Assembly (NCBI GenBank): GCA_003222845.1
Contig: QHXG01000184.1
Span: 1 to 33,886, forward strand
From: Acidobacteriota bacterium
GTDB taxonomy: Bacteria > Acidobacteriota > Blastocatellia > Pyrinomonadales > Pyrinomonadaceae
DNA length: 33,886 bases
Direction: 5' to 3'
Below, piece after piece: positions 14,481 to 22,274 of this stretch (the stretch's first letter is position 1; the number at the start of each line of letters is the position of its first letter). Below the pieces are notes generated by a model. The model made no database searches, was not told the origin of the DNA, and was given only the letters and a program-made list of their open reading frames with translations. Made by a program: the position numbers and the translations under genes.

Positions 14481-16178
14481 TCACTGCTGGTTTGGTTGGA
14501 TACGGCGAGGACGACCATCGTTCGCATCTTTCGAAACAGCCCTTGGCGGGGCCGAGTTTTTGGTCTCAGTCTTAGATTTGTTTTCAATCGGCATCGAAGT
14601 GGCTTTTACTTTCGATTCCACGTTGGCCTTGGATTCGCCGCCGCCCACTGGCTTCGCATCGGGGCTGATGAGCCCAGACTTGGCTGGGTCGGCTGCATCG
14701 TCGCCATTCTCTTCCGCTTCAGTGGCGGCCTTGGTTTCCTTCGCCTCCTCATTCAAAGCAGCAGCCTTCTTGTCCTTCCCTGGGTTGGGTGTTTCGTCAT
14801 CCGGACCTTCGGCGATCTGGAAATTGATCTGCGTGCCGAAACGCGGACTCAATGCGCGATAGATATTCCCGGCGATCGCTGCGGGCAAATGCGCATGGGC
14901 GTCGGTGCCACGCGTAATCACCACTACAGCCAGCCGCGGGTTAACAACCGGAGCGTACGAAGTGAACAATCCGAGCCATGCTCCCTGGCCAATGCACGTG
15001 CCGGTTTTGCCAGCGACCGTTTGTTCGGGGTTATAGGCTTTCTTCCCCGAACCGTAATTGACCGCGCCTATCATTCCCGGCAGCATCCGTTTCCAGGCTT
15101 CATTCTCGACACTAATCTTACGCCGGACTTCGGTCTTGAAATGCGAGTTCTCTTCGACGGTACGCGGCACATGCGGCATTAACAGCTTGCCGCCGTTCGA
15201 CATCGCCGACACCAAGGCCGCCAACTGAATCGCGGTCACTTCGAAATCGTCCCCATGAGAACTCATATGGTTTACCGCGTATCCCGATTTGAATAGCGGC
15301 ACCCTGCCGGCAGACTCGTTTATATAATTGACGCCGGTCTTTTCGCCGAGGCCCAACTCGCGGGCATAAGTGACCATCTTGTCGAAACCAACCTGGCCGC
15401 CTACGTGTTGGAAGTACGAATTGTTTGAATAGGCAAGCGCGTCCGTCAAATCGATCTTATAATTGCCACCGTCACTCACGGTCTCGATTGGCTGAATGAC
15501 CTTCTCGCATAAGCCGGCGACGCCGGTGACGAGCTTGATAGTCGAACACGGTTTGAAGCCGCGCCGCAGCGCCCAGTCCTGATTGACGACGGTGTACACG
15601 CGACCCGTCTTAGGATCCATGACTACCACCGTGCCGGCATGATGACCAAGAGCCTCAACTGCGACCTTGCGTACTTCAAGATCCTCACCGACACTATTAT
15701 CTTTCGCGATGTTCTCCTGAACTTCGTTACGTAAACCCTCATCGAGAGCGCGCTGCCGCGCAATCGCTGCCTGGCGCGCAGCCTCGGCGCGGCGACGTGC
15801 TTCTTCCAGATCTCGGCGATGCTTTGATCCGAACTTGCGCATCTCTGCGGCACGCTCGCGCTTGCTAAGTTTGTGGCCGGCGCGTTTCTCGATCTTGGCT
15901 ATATAGGCGGCCTCCTCGCGGGCATTTCGTTGCCGCTCAGCGCGCAACTCTCGTTTCGACAGATGGACGCGTTCACGCCCACGACGCCCCGAGCGCGCTG
16001 CCTCTCGACGCTCGCGTTTGGACATCCGACCACCGCGCTCTGCCTTGCGCGCTGCAGCCCGGCCACGCGCTCGTTTGCCGCGGGCGAAGGTCCCAACTGA
16101 AATTGACCCAATTAACGTGAAGAGAAGGAAGAGATTAAAAGCTAAAAGTGCGACCCTGAGGGAACGTTTTTGGTTCAT
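14481..16178 (-). CDS. Penicillin-binding transpeptidase with a basic, repeated N-terminal region
   Basis: This 565-aa protein has one membrane anchor at about residues 6-30. About 130 Arg/Lys-rich residues follow, containing three SKRE repeats (MSKRERREA, LSKRELRAE, LSKRERAAE). The transpeptidase domain starts at about 180. The active-site motifs are all present: CSTIK (Ser212, Lys215), YSNNSYF (SxN) and KTGT at 391-394. No glycosyltransferase or typical class B dimerisation domain is visible, so it is a minimal D,D-transpeptidase that cross-links peptidoglycan. The C-terminal about 90 residues are acidic, Lys/Glu/Ala-rich and disordered. ATG 16178 has GGGAG 7 nt upstream; a TTG at 16184 would add only two residues. 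Confidence 0.88.
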   Translation of the reverse strand: MNQKRSLRVALLAFNLFLLFTLIGSISVGTFARGKRARGRAAARKAERGGRMSKRERREAARSGRRGRERVHLSKRELRAERQRNAREEAAYIAKIEKRAGHKLSKRERAAEMRKFGSKHRRDLEEARRRAEAARQAAIARQRALDEGLRNEVQENIAKDNSVGEDLEVRKVAVEALGHHAGTVVVMDPKTGRVYTVVNQDWALRRGFKPCSTIKLVTGVAGLCEKVIQPIETVSDGGNYKIDLTDALAYSNNSYFQHVGGQVGFDKMVTYARELGLGEKTGVNYINESAGRVPLFKSGYAVNHMSSHGDDFEVTAIQLAALVSAMSNGGKLLMPHVPRTVEENSHFKTEVRRKISVENEAWKRMLPGMIGAVNYGSGKKAYNPEQTVAGKTGTCIGQGAWLGLFTSYAPVVNPRLAVVVITRGTDAHAHLPAAIAGNIYRALSPRFGTQINFQIAEGPDDETPNPGKDKKAAALNEEAKETKAATEAEENGDDAADPAKSGLISPDAKPVGGGESKANVESKVKATSMPIENKSKTETKNSAPPRAVSKDANDGRPRRIQPNQQ

Positions 16179-16517
16179 CGGCAACTCCCGTCGTCAAAAA
16201 AATACAGTGTGCTCGAGGCGGAACCGGGGTAAAACTCTTACTGCTTTGATTTTCGCGCCGAGGGGCGGCGCACCGTTTCGTCCTTGTAAGCCTAAGAAAC
16301 CGTTAAGGGCGCTCGAATTCCGATATCAAAACCTCTTAGTTCTAATCCGCCAACCGCCAGAAGTGAGGCGGGATCGTCTCCCGCGGGCAGCCTCATCGGG
16401 GAGTTTGATTTGAGGCCGCGCCAACTATAACATCGGTTGTAAGGAAACGGCAACCCGATATTTGTCGAAATTGTAACTAACTCAATTGCCGTATGGCGCG
16501 CGTTTTGCCGACGACCG
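16179..16517. other. Divergent intergenic region between the PBP and histidine kinase genes
   Basis: No supported gene lies in these 339 bases. The region should carry the promoters of both flanking genes. It holds a small palindrome at 16368-16384 (GCGGGA-TCGTC-TCCCGC), like the one at 6648-6664. I could not assign convincing -35/-10 pairs. Confidence 0.45.
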
Positions 16518-18044
16518 ATGGCTTTGTCTAGATTGCTCAATAGTTTCCGCGTGCGTTTACTGCTGTTGCTGGCGACGCTGTTTGTGCTGACGCTGGGAGT
16601 CCAGTACTACGTTAATCGCACTTCGGTTCGAATTAATAACCGACTAATTGTCGAGCAACAACAGGCGATTATGGCGGGCGTCGCGCTTGGCGTTAACAGT
16701 ATTTCAAGTGGCTTGTACCTTGATCAGATGCGCGACCAGGCAAAGCAGCCCCTGCTCGGTGAGCAGGCCGAGCGCGTCAAGAATGTTCTTATCGTTGACG
16801 GAGATGGAAATATTAAAGACAGCCTTGATGAGAATCAGACACCGCGGTTCAATCCTGACAAATCGGTTCGTTATGTTAAGGTCAAAGACATCGCTTTACC
16901 ACCATTGCGAAGCGCCGTCGAGCTTCCTTCCGAAACCGCGCCCTTGCCGGAAGGCATGACCATAGGACAACCCACTGGCGGCGATCCCGGCGCCTTTTAC
17001 TTCCCCGTGACGACCACGAGCGGGCGTCAATACGTGATTGTTGTGCTGGGGTCCAGTCTGATGACAATCTTGAGACGTCAAGCGCGTCAGTCCTTGCTAT
17101 ACACACTTGCAGTTTTACTCGTGACTATTTGTTTGACGGCGATCGTCGTCTGGCGCTTTACTCGTCCAATCAAGTCGCTCTCATTTGCCGCGCGGCGCGT
17201 GGCCGATGGCGACTTTTCTTTCCGAGTTCCGACCAGCAAGCGTCGAGACGAGATGGGAGACCTGACCGAGTTATTCAACGACATGACTGTCAAGCTCGGT
17301 CGCACTCGGGAACTCGAAGCGCAACTTTACAACGCCGAGAAAGCGGTAGTAGTCAGTCGATTGGCCTCGGCAATCGCGCATGAGATCAGGAATCCCCTTA
17401 ACTACATCAATCTGACGCTGGATCATCTGCGCGCGACGTTCGCGCCGGATGATCCGAAAAAGCGGGAAACAATCGACAACTTAACGCGGCAACTCAAATT
17501 GGAAGTCGCGCGCATTAACACTCGGATCACGGAGTTTCTAAACTACTCGCGTCCGGTGAAACTTGAGCCGCGCAAACTGGACCTCGTGGAGATCGCACGC
17601 GACGCCTTGAGCATTTTCGAAGCTCAAGCCGCTGACAGCAATGTCGAAGCGCGGGTGGAAACACAAGGCGAGCCTCCCGCTGTGATCGCCGACCCTGAGT
17701 CGTTGCGCTCCGCGTTAACGAACCTCATCATCAATAGCTTTCAGGCAATGGATGGGAGCGGCGGCAAGTTAAGGATTAGTCTCTCAAGCGAAGATGACGG
17801 ACGAAGCGCTCGCATCGAAGTCAGCGACACTGGTCGGGGGATTGCCGCCGAAGATATCTCGAAAGTGTTCGAGCCCTACTTTTCGACTAAAGAGACTGGC
17901 ACCGGTCTCGGCCTTGCCATCGTCAAGAAAGCCGTCGATGATCATCAGGGAACGATCTCGGTAAAATCGAAACTAGGCGAGGGCACGACCTTCGTAATTA
18001 CCCTGCCAGCCGTTACAGAACCGGGAGCGGTAGCGACCGGTTAA
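16518..18044 (+). CDS. Membrane sensor histidine kinase
   Basis: This 508-aa two-helix sensor kinase has TM1 at about 11-31, a periplasmic sensor of about 150 residues, and TM2 at about 192-214. A HAMP domain follows (FTRPIKSLSFAARRVADGDF), then HisKA with the phospho-acceptor His288 in IAHEIRNPLNYINL. The HATPase has an N box (NLIINSFQAM), G1 (DTGRGIA) and G2 (GTGLGLAIV). It is followed 17 nt later by an NtrC-type response regulator, its obvious partner. The last residues (VTEPGAVATG) are not part of the fold; they are translated from a dispersed repeat that also occurs between genes elsewhere in the window. The ligand is unknown. Confidence 0.93.
   Translation: MALSRLLNSFRVRLLLLLATLFVLTLGVQYYVNRTSVRINNRLIVEQQQAIMAGVALGVNSISSGLYLDQMRDQAKQPLLGEQAERVKNVLIVDGDGNIKDSLDENQTPRFNPDKSVRYVKVKDIALPPLRSAVELPSETAPLPEGMTIGQPTGGDPGAFYFPVTTTSGRQYVIVVLGSSLMTILRRQARQSLLYTLAVLLVTICLTAIVVWRFTRPIKSLSFAARRVADGDFSFRVPTSKRRDEMGDLTELFNDMTVKLGRTRELEAQLYNAEKAVVVSRLASAIAHEIRNPLNYINLTLDHLRATFAPDDPKKRETIDNLTRQLKLEVARINTRITEFLNYSRPVKLEPRKLDLVEIARDALSIFEAQAADSNVEARVETQGEPPAVIADPESLRSALTNLIINSFQAMDGSGGKLRISLSSEDDGRSARIEVSDTGRGIAAEDISKVFEPYFSTKETGTGLGLAIVKKAVDDHQGTISVKSKLGEGTTFVITLPAVTEPGAVATG
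18012..18040 (+). repeat. GTTACAGAACCG repeat, copy within the histidine kinase 3' end
   Basis: A 29-nt unit starting GTTACAGAACCG and ending AGCGACCGG. Near-identical copies, in the same orientation, lie at 24931-24959 and 31052-31080, each just after a stop codon. Here it lies inside the reading frame and supplies the last codons before the stop. Confidence 0.8.
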
Positions 18045-18061
18045 GAGAAACCGAACAGACC

Positions 18062-19417
18062 ATGCCAAGAAAATCCATACTTGTAGTCGACGACGAAAAA
18101 CCGCAACGCGATATTTTGCAGGAGATCCTGACCAGCGCGGGATACGATGTCACTTCCGCTGCGTCAGGTGAAGCTGCGCTTAAGTTCGCGAAAGACCGCA
18201 GCTTCGATCTGGCTCTCACTGATTTGAAGATGACCGGCATGGACGGCATCGAGCTTTTGCAACACCTGTTGGCGCTCGATTCTTCGATCATCGTCATACT
18301 GCTGACCGCGCACGGCACGATCGACTCGGCCAAGGAGGCTCTGCGGCGCGGCGCGTTCGATTATTTGCAGAAACCATTCGAGCGTGATGCGTTGCTCCAG
18401 ACCATCAAGCGCGCGCTCGGCACACTCGACAAAATCGACGTCGAAATTATTTCCGCTTCGCCAAAGATGGAAGCGGTCAAGAAGATGATCCTGAAGGTTG
18501 CGCGCTCAAACTCGACCGTCTTGATTCGGGGAGAGTCAGGCACAGGCAAAGAATTGATCGCCCGCGCGATTCATAATCAATCGCCGCGCTCGTCGGAAAT
18601 GTTCCAGGCAGTGAATTGCGCCGCGATTAACGAGAATCTGCTGGAATCCGAACTGTTCGGTCACGAGAAAGGATCGTTCACCGGCGCTCATGCGGAAAAG
18701 AAAGGACTGTTCGAAGTCGCCGACCGCGGCACGCTCTTCCTCGATGAAATCGCCGAGCTGGACGTCAGTATGCAAGCGAAGCTTCTGCGCGCATTGCAGG
18801 AACGAAGAATTCGGCGGGTGGGAGGAACCTATGAAATGCCCATCGATGTGCGCGTCGTGGCCGCCACCAATCGCGATCTGCGGGCGATGGTTTCTGATGG
18901 CCGCTTCCGCGACGATCTTTACTATCGGATTAACGTGCTATCGATCGACGTGCCGCCGCTCCGCGAACGCCGTGAAGACATCCCGGTGCTGCTTGATTAC
19001 TTTCTCAAGAAGCACACACGCAACACGTCGCGTCTGGTGAAAGGGTTAACGCCGGAAACAAGAAGGATGATGCACGACTACGCTTGGCCCGGCAACGTGC
19101 GCCAGCTCGAATCAGCCATCGAGCGCGCGATTCTCTTATGCGAAGGCGACATGATCACACCCGAAGATTTGCCTACCGAAGTACAGCAGGAAACAAAAGG
19201 CATTGGCCCCGGCGCGTTCAAGTTACCGCCCGAAGGAATCAGCTTCGAAGAAGTCGAAAAGAACTTGATCCTCCAGGCAATGGATCAGACTGATTACAAC
19301 ATCACGAAAGCTGCGAAGCTGCTGGGTCTGACGTTTCGCACGTTGCAATATCGGCTGGAGAAGTTTGGGATTAGGAGGCCGGATGGGAAGGCAGCAGAAG
19401 CCGAGAGCGGAGATTGA
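18062..19417 (+). CDS. Sigma-54-dependent NtrC-family response regulator
   Basis: This 451-aa cytoplasmic transcription activator has a receiver domain with phospho-acceptor Asp54 (LTDLKMTGMDG) and the Lys of LQKPF. The AAA+ domain has Walker A GESGTGKE (157-164), the sigma-54 contact loop GSFTGA (204-209, the PilR-like form of GAFTGA) and Walker B GTLFLDEI. The Fis-type HTH reads YNITKAAKLLGLTFRTLQYR. It activates RNA polymerase carrying RpoN when phosphorylated by the adjacent kinase. I searched by eye for TGGCAC-N5-TTGC promoters and found none convincing in this window, so its targets are likely elsewhere. Confidence 0.95.
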   Translation: MPRKSILVVDDEKPQRDILQEILTSAGYDVTSAASGEAALKFAKDRSFDLALTDLKMTGMDGIELLQHLLALDSSIIVILLTAHGTIDSAKEALRRGAFDYLQKPFERDALLQTIKRALGTLDKIDVEIISASPKMEAVKKMILKVARSNSTVLIRGESGTGKELIARAIHNQSPRSSEMFQAVNCAAINENLLESELFGHEKGSFTGAHAEKKGLFEVADRGTLFLDEIAELDVSMQAKLLRALQERRIRRVGGTYEMPIDVRVVAATNRDLRAMVSDGRFRDDLYYRINVLSIDVPPLRERREDIPVLLDYFLKKHTRNTSRLVKGLTPETRRMMHDYAWPGNVRQLESAIERAILLCEGDMITPEDLPTEVQQETKGIGPGAFKLPPEGISFEEVEKNLILQAMDQTDYNITKAAKLLGLTFRTLQYRLEKFGIRRPDGKAAEAESGD

Positions 19418-19426
19418 GTTTACTTC

Positions 19427-19951
19427 ATGAGATTACTCCTGATTCTGGCACTTACACTCGTCGTTCTGGAAGGTTGTAAAGATAACCGACCGCCGACAAC
19501 CAGCAAGGAACCTGTGATGACTTCTTCTCCGACCCCGGCTTCGTCCTCAGCCGCAGTGGTAAAGGTTCGAACCGTACCAGTCACTATTTCTTCGGATGGG
19601 GCGGCTACTGCGACCGTGACACTTTCGATCTCGCCCGGTTTCCACGTCAACGCTAACCCGGCAACTTTCTCGTATTTGATCCCTACCGAAGTAACTGCCG
19701 AGAACTCCGAACAGATTAACGTGGACAAAGCGATCTATCCGGCGGCGCAAACGAAAAAGTTTCAGTTTGCCGAAAAACCCTTGGCCGTTTACGAAGGCGA
19801 GACCCAAATCAAAATACCGCTGCGCGCGAAAGCCGATGGCGCGAAAGGATTTACGTCCTTGCCGATCAAGGTCCGAGTCCAGGCGTGCGACACCGAACAA
19901 TGCTTTCCGCCCGCGACGCTGAACACAACTCTGGCCGTTGACGTAAAATGA
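19427..19951 (+). CDS. Lipoprotein with a DsbD-alpha-like domain
   Basis: This 174-aa predicted lipoprotein has signal peptide MRLLLILALTLVVLEGC with Cys17 in a lipobox-like VLEGC. A Thr/Ser/Pro-rich linker leads to an immunoglobulin-like domain matching the N-terminal domain of DsbD: GFHVNANPATFSYLIPTEV, LAVYEGETQIKIPL and VQACDTEQCFPPATL. The two cysteines of CDTEQC correspond to the redox pair with which DsbD-alpha passes electrons to periplasmic thiol proteins. The membrane and thioredoxin-like parts of DsbD are absent, so it needs a separate electron donor. It starts 9 nt after the response regulator stop, so it is probably co-transcribed. Confidence 0.82.
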   Translation: MRLLLILALTLVVLEGCKDNRPPTTSKEPVMTSSPTPASSSAAVVKVRTVPVTISSDGAATATVTLSISPGFHVNANPATFSYLIPTEVTAENSEQINVDKAIYPAAQTKKFQFAEKPLAVYEGETQIKIPLRAKADGAKGFTSLPIKVRVQACDTEQCFPPATLNTTLAVDVK

Positions 19952-19958
19952 ACTGTGT

Positions 19959-20165
19959 ATGAACGAGCGGATATGGATGATCCTCGCGGCTCTCTTGTTG
20001 ATAGTCGCAGCAGTCTTACTGTGGCGCGGCAATTTGTCGGCCGCTTTTGTGATCGCCACTCTCGGTGCAGTCGCGTGGTTTCTAAATTATCGTTCACAAT
20101 TGCGCGCTAACGTCGCAATCGATAGAGAGGACGACGTAGTCGATGAAGAAAGAGATGAAAACTAA
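19959..20165 (+). CDS. Small two-helix membrane protein
   Basis: This 68-aa protein has two hydrophobic helices at about 5-22 and 27-43 joined by RGN. A basic turn (NYRSQLRAN) follows, and the tail is acidic (DREDDVVDEERDEN). I do not recognise a family. It begins 7 nt after the DsbD-alpha-like gene, and its last 23 nt overlap the start of the next gene in another frame, so translation of the three genes is probably coupled. It is likely real because of position and composition. Confidence 0.65.
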   Translation: MNERIWMILAALLLIVAAVLLWRGNLSAAFVIATLGAVAWFLNYRSQLRANVAIDREDDVVDEERDEN

Positions 20166-20715
20166 GACGGCATTCCCGATTCTGCTTCCCCTGCTTTTCT
20201 TTTTCGTTAGCTCAGGAATCGCCATCGGTCGAAGTATGATTGAGCCCTCGGATCAATCTGATGTCCGCGCTGCGGTTCAATCAATCTTCGATCAATTGAA
20301 AGCCGGGCAGTACGAAGCGCTTTATGATTCGCTGCCGTCTTCCTCGCGCTCTCGCGTCGCGCGCGATCGCTTTGCCGCGGCGCTGCAACGTTCGCGAAAC
20401 TTGTATCAACTCGATCGGATTGAAATCGGCGCGCCGCGCGTCTCAGGAAATCTCGCGGTTGTCGATACAGTGATGTACGCGCACATCGCCCCGCCCTTCG
20501 ATGCCGACGGCAAGTTAGTCGTGCAGCAGTATCTGGTGCGTGAAGAAGGAGGCTGGCGCGTGGCCACGGGAGATCGCGCCACGATCGATCGTTTCTTGAA
20601 AAGCAATCCCGCCTTTGCGCGCCGTTTCCCGATCAAGCCGCCGCGCGTTTACATCAAACAGAATGGCCAATGGAATGAATTTGATCTGCGCGGGCTTCGC
20701 CAGCCGTCAAAGTGA
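20143..20715 (+). CDS. Secreted protein with a possible NTF2-like fold
   Basis: This 190-aa protein has an N-terminal signal or anchor (KTKTAFPILLPLLFFFVSSG). The remainder (SDVRAAVQSIFDQLKAGQYE, ALYDSLPSSSRSRVARDRF, VVDTVMYAHI, EGGWRVATGD) resembles small periplasmic DUF4864/NTF2-like proteins, in which an early helix is followed by a curved sheet. This is a resemblance, not a proven assignment. ATG 20143 overlaps the previous gene by 23 nt. It ends the unit that starts with the histidine kinase. Confidence 0.65.
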   Translation: MKKEMKTKTAFPILLPLLFFFVSSGIAIGRSMIEPSDQSDVRAAVQSIFDQLKAGQYEALYDSLPSSSRSRVARDRFAAALQRSRNLYQLDRIEIGAPRVSGNLAVVDTVMYAHIAPPFDADGKLVVQQYLVREEGGWRVATGDRATIDRFLKSNPAFARRFPIKPPRVYIKQNGQWNEFDLRGLRQPSK

Positions 20716-20734
20716 GGATGAGTTATCTTAGTTA

Positions 20735-20959
20735 CTAAGCTACACGGCGTCGAGTTCTTGTTGCGGCACCGGGTTTTGTCGCAGCGTGTTTGCGAAGCCA
20801 GGCGCGCGCTTCGCGGAGATGCTTCGGACTACGCAGGTGTTTAGGTACCAGCGCCCATCCAGGGCCAAGGCCGACGCGTTTCAACTTGCTAAAATCAAGT
20901 TCTTCAGCAAGCGGATCGTCGTCGTCAAAATCTTCAGAACTCTTTCTCTGATTCTTCAT
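20735..20959 (-). CDS. Small partner of the BrnT-like toxin, candidate antitoxin
   Basis: This 74-aa protein has an acidic N-terminus (SSEDFDDDDPLAEELDFSKL) and a basic C-terminus (ARAWLRKHAATKPGAATRTR). Its start lies inside the 3' end of the BrnT-like gene, a 26-nt overlap that is typical of toxin-antitoxin pairs with tightly coupled translation. It does not show the ribbon-helix-helix DNA-binding pattern of classic BrnA that I would expect, so it may be a different antitoxin type. ATG 20959 has GAAGAAAG upstream. Confidence 0.6.
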   Translation of the reverse strand: MKNQRKSSEDFDDDDPLAEELDFSKLKRVGLGPGWALVPKHLRSPKHLREARAWLRKHAATKPGAATRTRRRVA

Positions 20960-21233
20960 ACTTTCTTCGTTCTCTTGGCGTCACTTTACGTGCGCCGATA
21001 ATTCGCGTTCGTTCCCGCCGTGTGTAAGCAACAACCAGCAAGCGGTTCTCATTCGACTCGCCGATGATAACATATCGACTTTCTTGAGAGGAGTGCTCTT
21101 CATCCTTATAAAGAACAAACAACGGATCGTCGAATAACGTAGTCGCTTCGACAAATGAAACGCCATGGTGACTTAGATTGCGACGAGCTTTCGCTTCATC
21201 CCACTCGAAATCACCATAGATGATGTCGCCCAC
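20934..21233 (-). CDS. brnT: BrnT-family toxin
   Basis: This 99-aa protein matches BrnT ribonuclease toxins. It has the N-terminal FEWDEAKARRNLSHHGVSF, FDDPLFVLYKDEEHSSQES, then VIIGESNENRLLVVAYTRRE and RIIGARKVTPRERRKYEE. BrnT folds like RelE and cuts RNA to slow growth until its antitoxin neutralises it. The start is GTG 21233 with GAGG 7 nt upstream; no ATG alternative exists. It lies 22 nt after an excisionase-like gene and overlaps the small partner gene by 26 nt. Confidence 0.87.
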   Translation of the reverse strand: MGDIIYGDFEWDEAKARRNLSHHGVSFVEATTLFDDPLFVLYKDEEHSSQESRYVIIGESNENRLLVVAYTRRERTRIIGARKVTPRERRKYEESEKEF

Positions 21234-21255
21234 TTTTTTGCCTCAGTGTTCGGCA

Positions 21256-21498
21256 TCAGCTCGAAAGCAAATCCTCAAAGGACAACTGCGCATCGTCGGT
21301 GTGGACCCCTTGCGGTCGCGCCACGCGGGGCACATCCAAAGCTTCGCGCACCGCGTCGAGATGGAATCGAATGATGCGTGGCGTCAGGCGCACTGATGGA
21401 ATGCGACGCCTTTGTGCCAGACGACGGACTGTCGATTCACTCACCTGAAGAATTTCGGCGAGCTGTTTCGCAGTTAGGAACTCTTCCCGATCAGACAT
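21256..21498 (-). CDS. Excisionase/MerR-like small DNA-binding protein
   Basis: This 80-aa protein has a winged helix of the 'excisionase family' type: FLTAKQLAEILQVSESTVRR, LAQRRRIPSVRLTP and FHLDAVREAL. Such proteins direct recombinases or act as small repressors. No integrase or attachment site is visible. Its position directly before brnT suggests it regulates the toxin unit instead. It starts one base after the stop of the preceding gene (TGA-G-ATG), so translation is likely coupled. Confidence 0.8.
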   Translation of the reverse strand: MSDREEFLTAKQLAEILQVSESTVRRLAQRRRIPSVRLTPRIIRFHLDAVREALDVPRVARPQGVHTDDAQLSFEDLLSS

Positions 21499-21499
21499 C

Positions 21500-22123
21500 T
21501 CACTTCGGATTCGACTTCAACGTCAACGAGACGCGATAGACGGCAGCGCTCTCGACTTCGACATCTTTCGTCACCGGCTCGGAGCCTTCAGCCTTAAGGG
21601 TGACGCGATATTTGGCAGGCTCAGGAGGAAGTCGGAAAACAAACGCTCCATCCTCGTCGGTAATTCGCGCATCGAGCTTTTGCGTAGAATTCGCGTCGAC
21701 GATTTTTGCCAGCTCGACGCGCACGCCGCGAACGAGCCGGCCACCCTCGCTAAAGACGCTGCCCTTTATGAAGGCAATTGAACCTTCATCAATCTTGAGG
21801 AAAAGATGATCGCCCAGCGCGCGTGTCTGCCCGGCTCTCACTTCAATTTTTTCAATCGAACCGACGGCCAGCCCGGGCTTGCGAAGCGTCACGCCATAAA
21901 TCCCAGGGTTAACGCGAGACAGCACAAAGTCGCCTTTTTTATCGGTTGTCGTGCGCATAATCTCGCGATCTTCCTGACGCAGAATCACGGCTACGCCTGC
22001 AGCCGAACCTCTCTCGACGCGGACTTTTCCTTTGATCGCGCCGTTATTCTTGTCCTGAGCCAGACCAAGAAAAGCAGCAAGAAGCACCAAGACGGATGCG
22101 CAGATCAATTTCTTCGAGTTCAT
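21500..22123 (-). CDS. Secreted protein with two carboxypeptidase-regulatory-like domains
   Basis: This 207-aa exported protein has a signal peptide (MNSKKLICASVLVLLAAFLG, then LAQ). Two beta-sandwich domains follow, each of the carboxypeptidase-regulatory-like type: GAIKGKVRVERGSAAGVAVI with TTTDKKGDFVLSRVNPGIYG, then AFIKGSVFSEGGRLVRGVRV with ITDEDGAFVFRLPPEPAKYR. Such domains act as binding modules on the cell surface. ATG 22123 has GAGG 7 nt upstream and opens the signal peptide. The frame is open much further upstream, but that part lies over the divergent VWA gene and has no signature. It is the first gene of a unit running into the HTH and toxin genes. Confidence 0.82.
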   Translation of the reverse strand: MNSKKLICASVLVLLAAFLGLAQDKNNGAIKGKVRVERGSAAGVAVILRQEDREIMRTTTDKKGDFVLSRVNPGIYGVTLRKPGLAVGSIEKIEVRAGQTRALGDHLFLKIDEGSIAFIKGSVFSEGGRLVRGVRVELAKIVDANSTQKLDARITDEDGAFVFRLPPEPAKYRVTLKAEGSEPVTKDVEVESAAVYRVSLTLKSNPK

Positions 22124-22257
22124 TTGTTTCCTCAACGAAGTTATTACGTTCAGGAACGCATCGCTATGAACGCATTCCTGCTGATGAAGATTATGAAGGC
22201 TTATACAGCAAGCGCCGTTGCCCGCGCTGCATTTGGCGTGAGCAATTGTTGGCGGCG

Positions 22258-22263
22258 TATAAT
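22258..22263 (+). promoter_or_regulatory. Candidate promoter of the VWA gene giving a near-leaderless transcript
   Basis: A perfect TATAAT lies 11 nt before ATG 22275, with TTGGCG about 19 nt further upstream. Transcription would start only a few bases before the ATG, and no Shine-Dalgarno is present, which suggests leaderless translation. Motif evidence only. Confidence 0.4.
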
Positions 22264-22274
22264 TTGCCCTGATC

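Noticed and set aside
14346-15182. 278-codon plus-strand frame
   Set aside because: It is antisense to the PBP transpeptidase domain and has no recognisable features.
21256-21498. Mobile element suggested by the excisionase-like protein
   Set aside because: No integrase, attachment repeats or tRNA target is visible; such HTH proteins are common as ordinary regulators.
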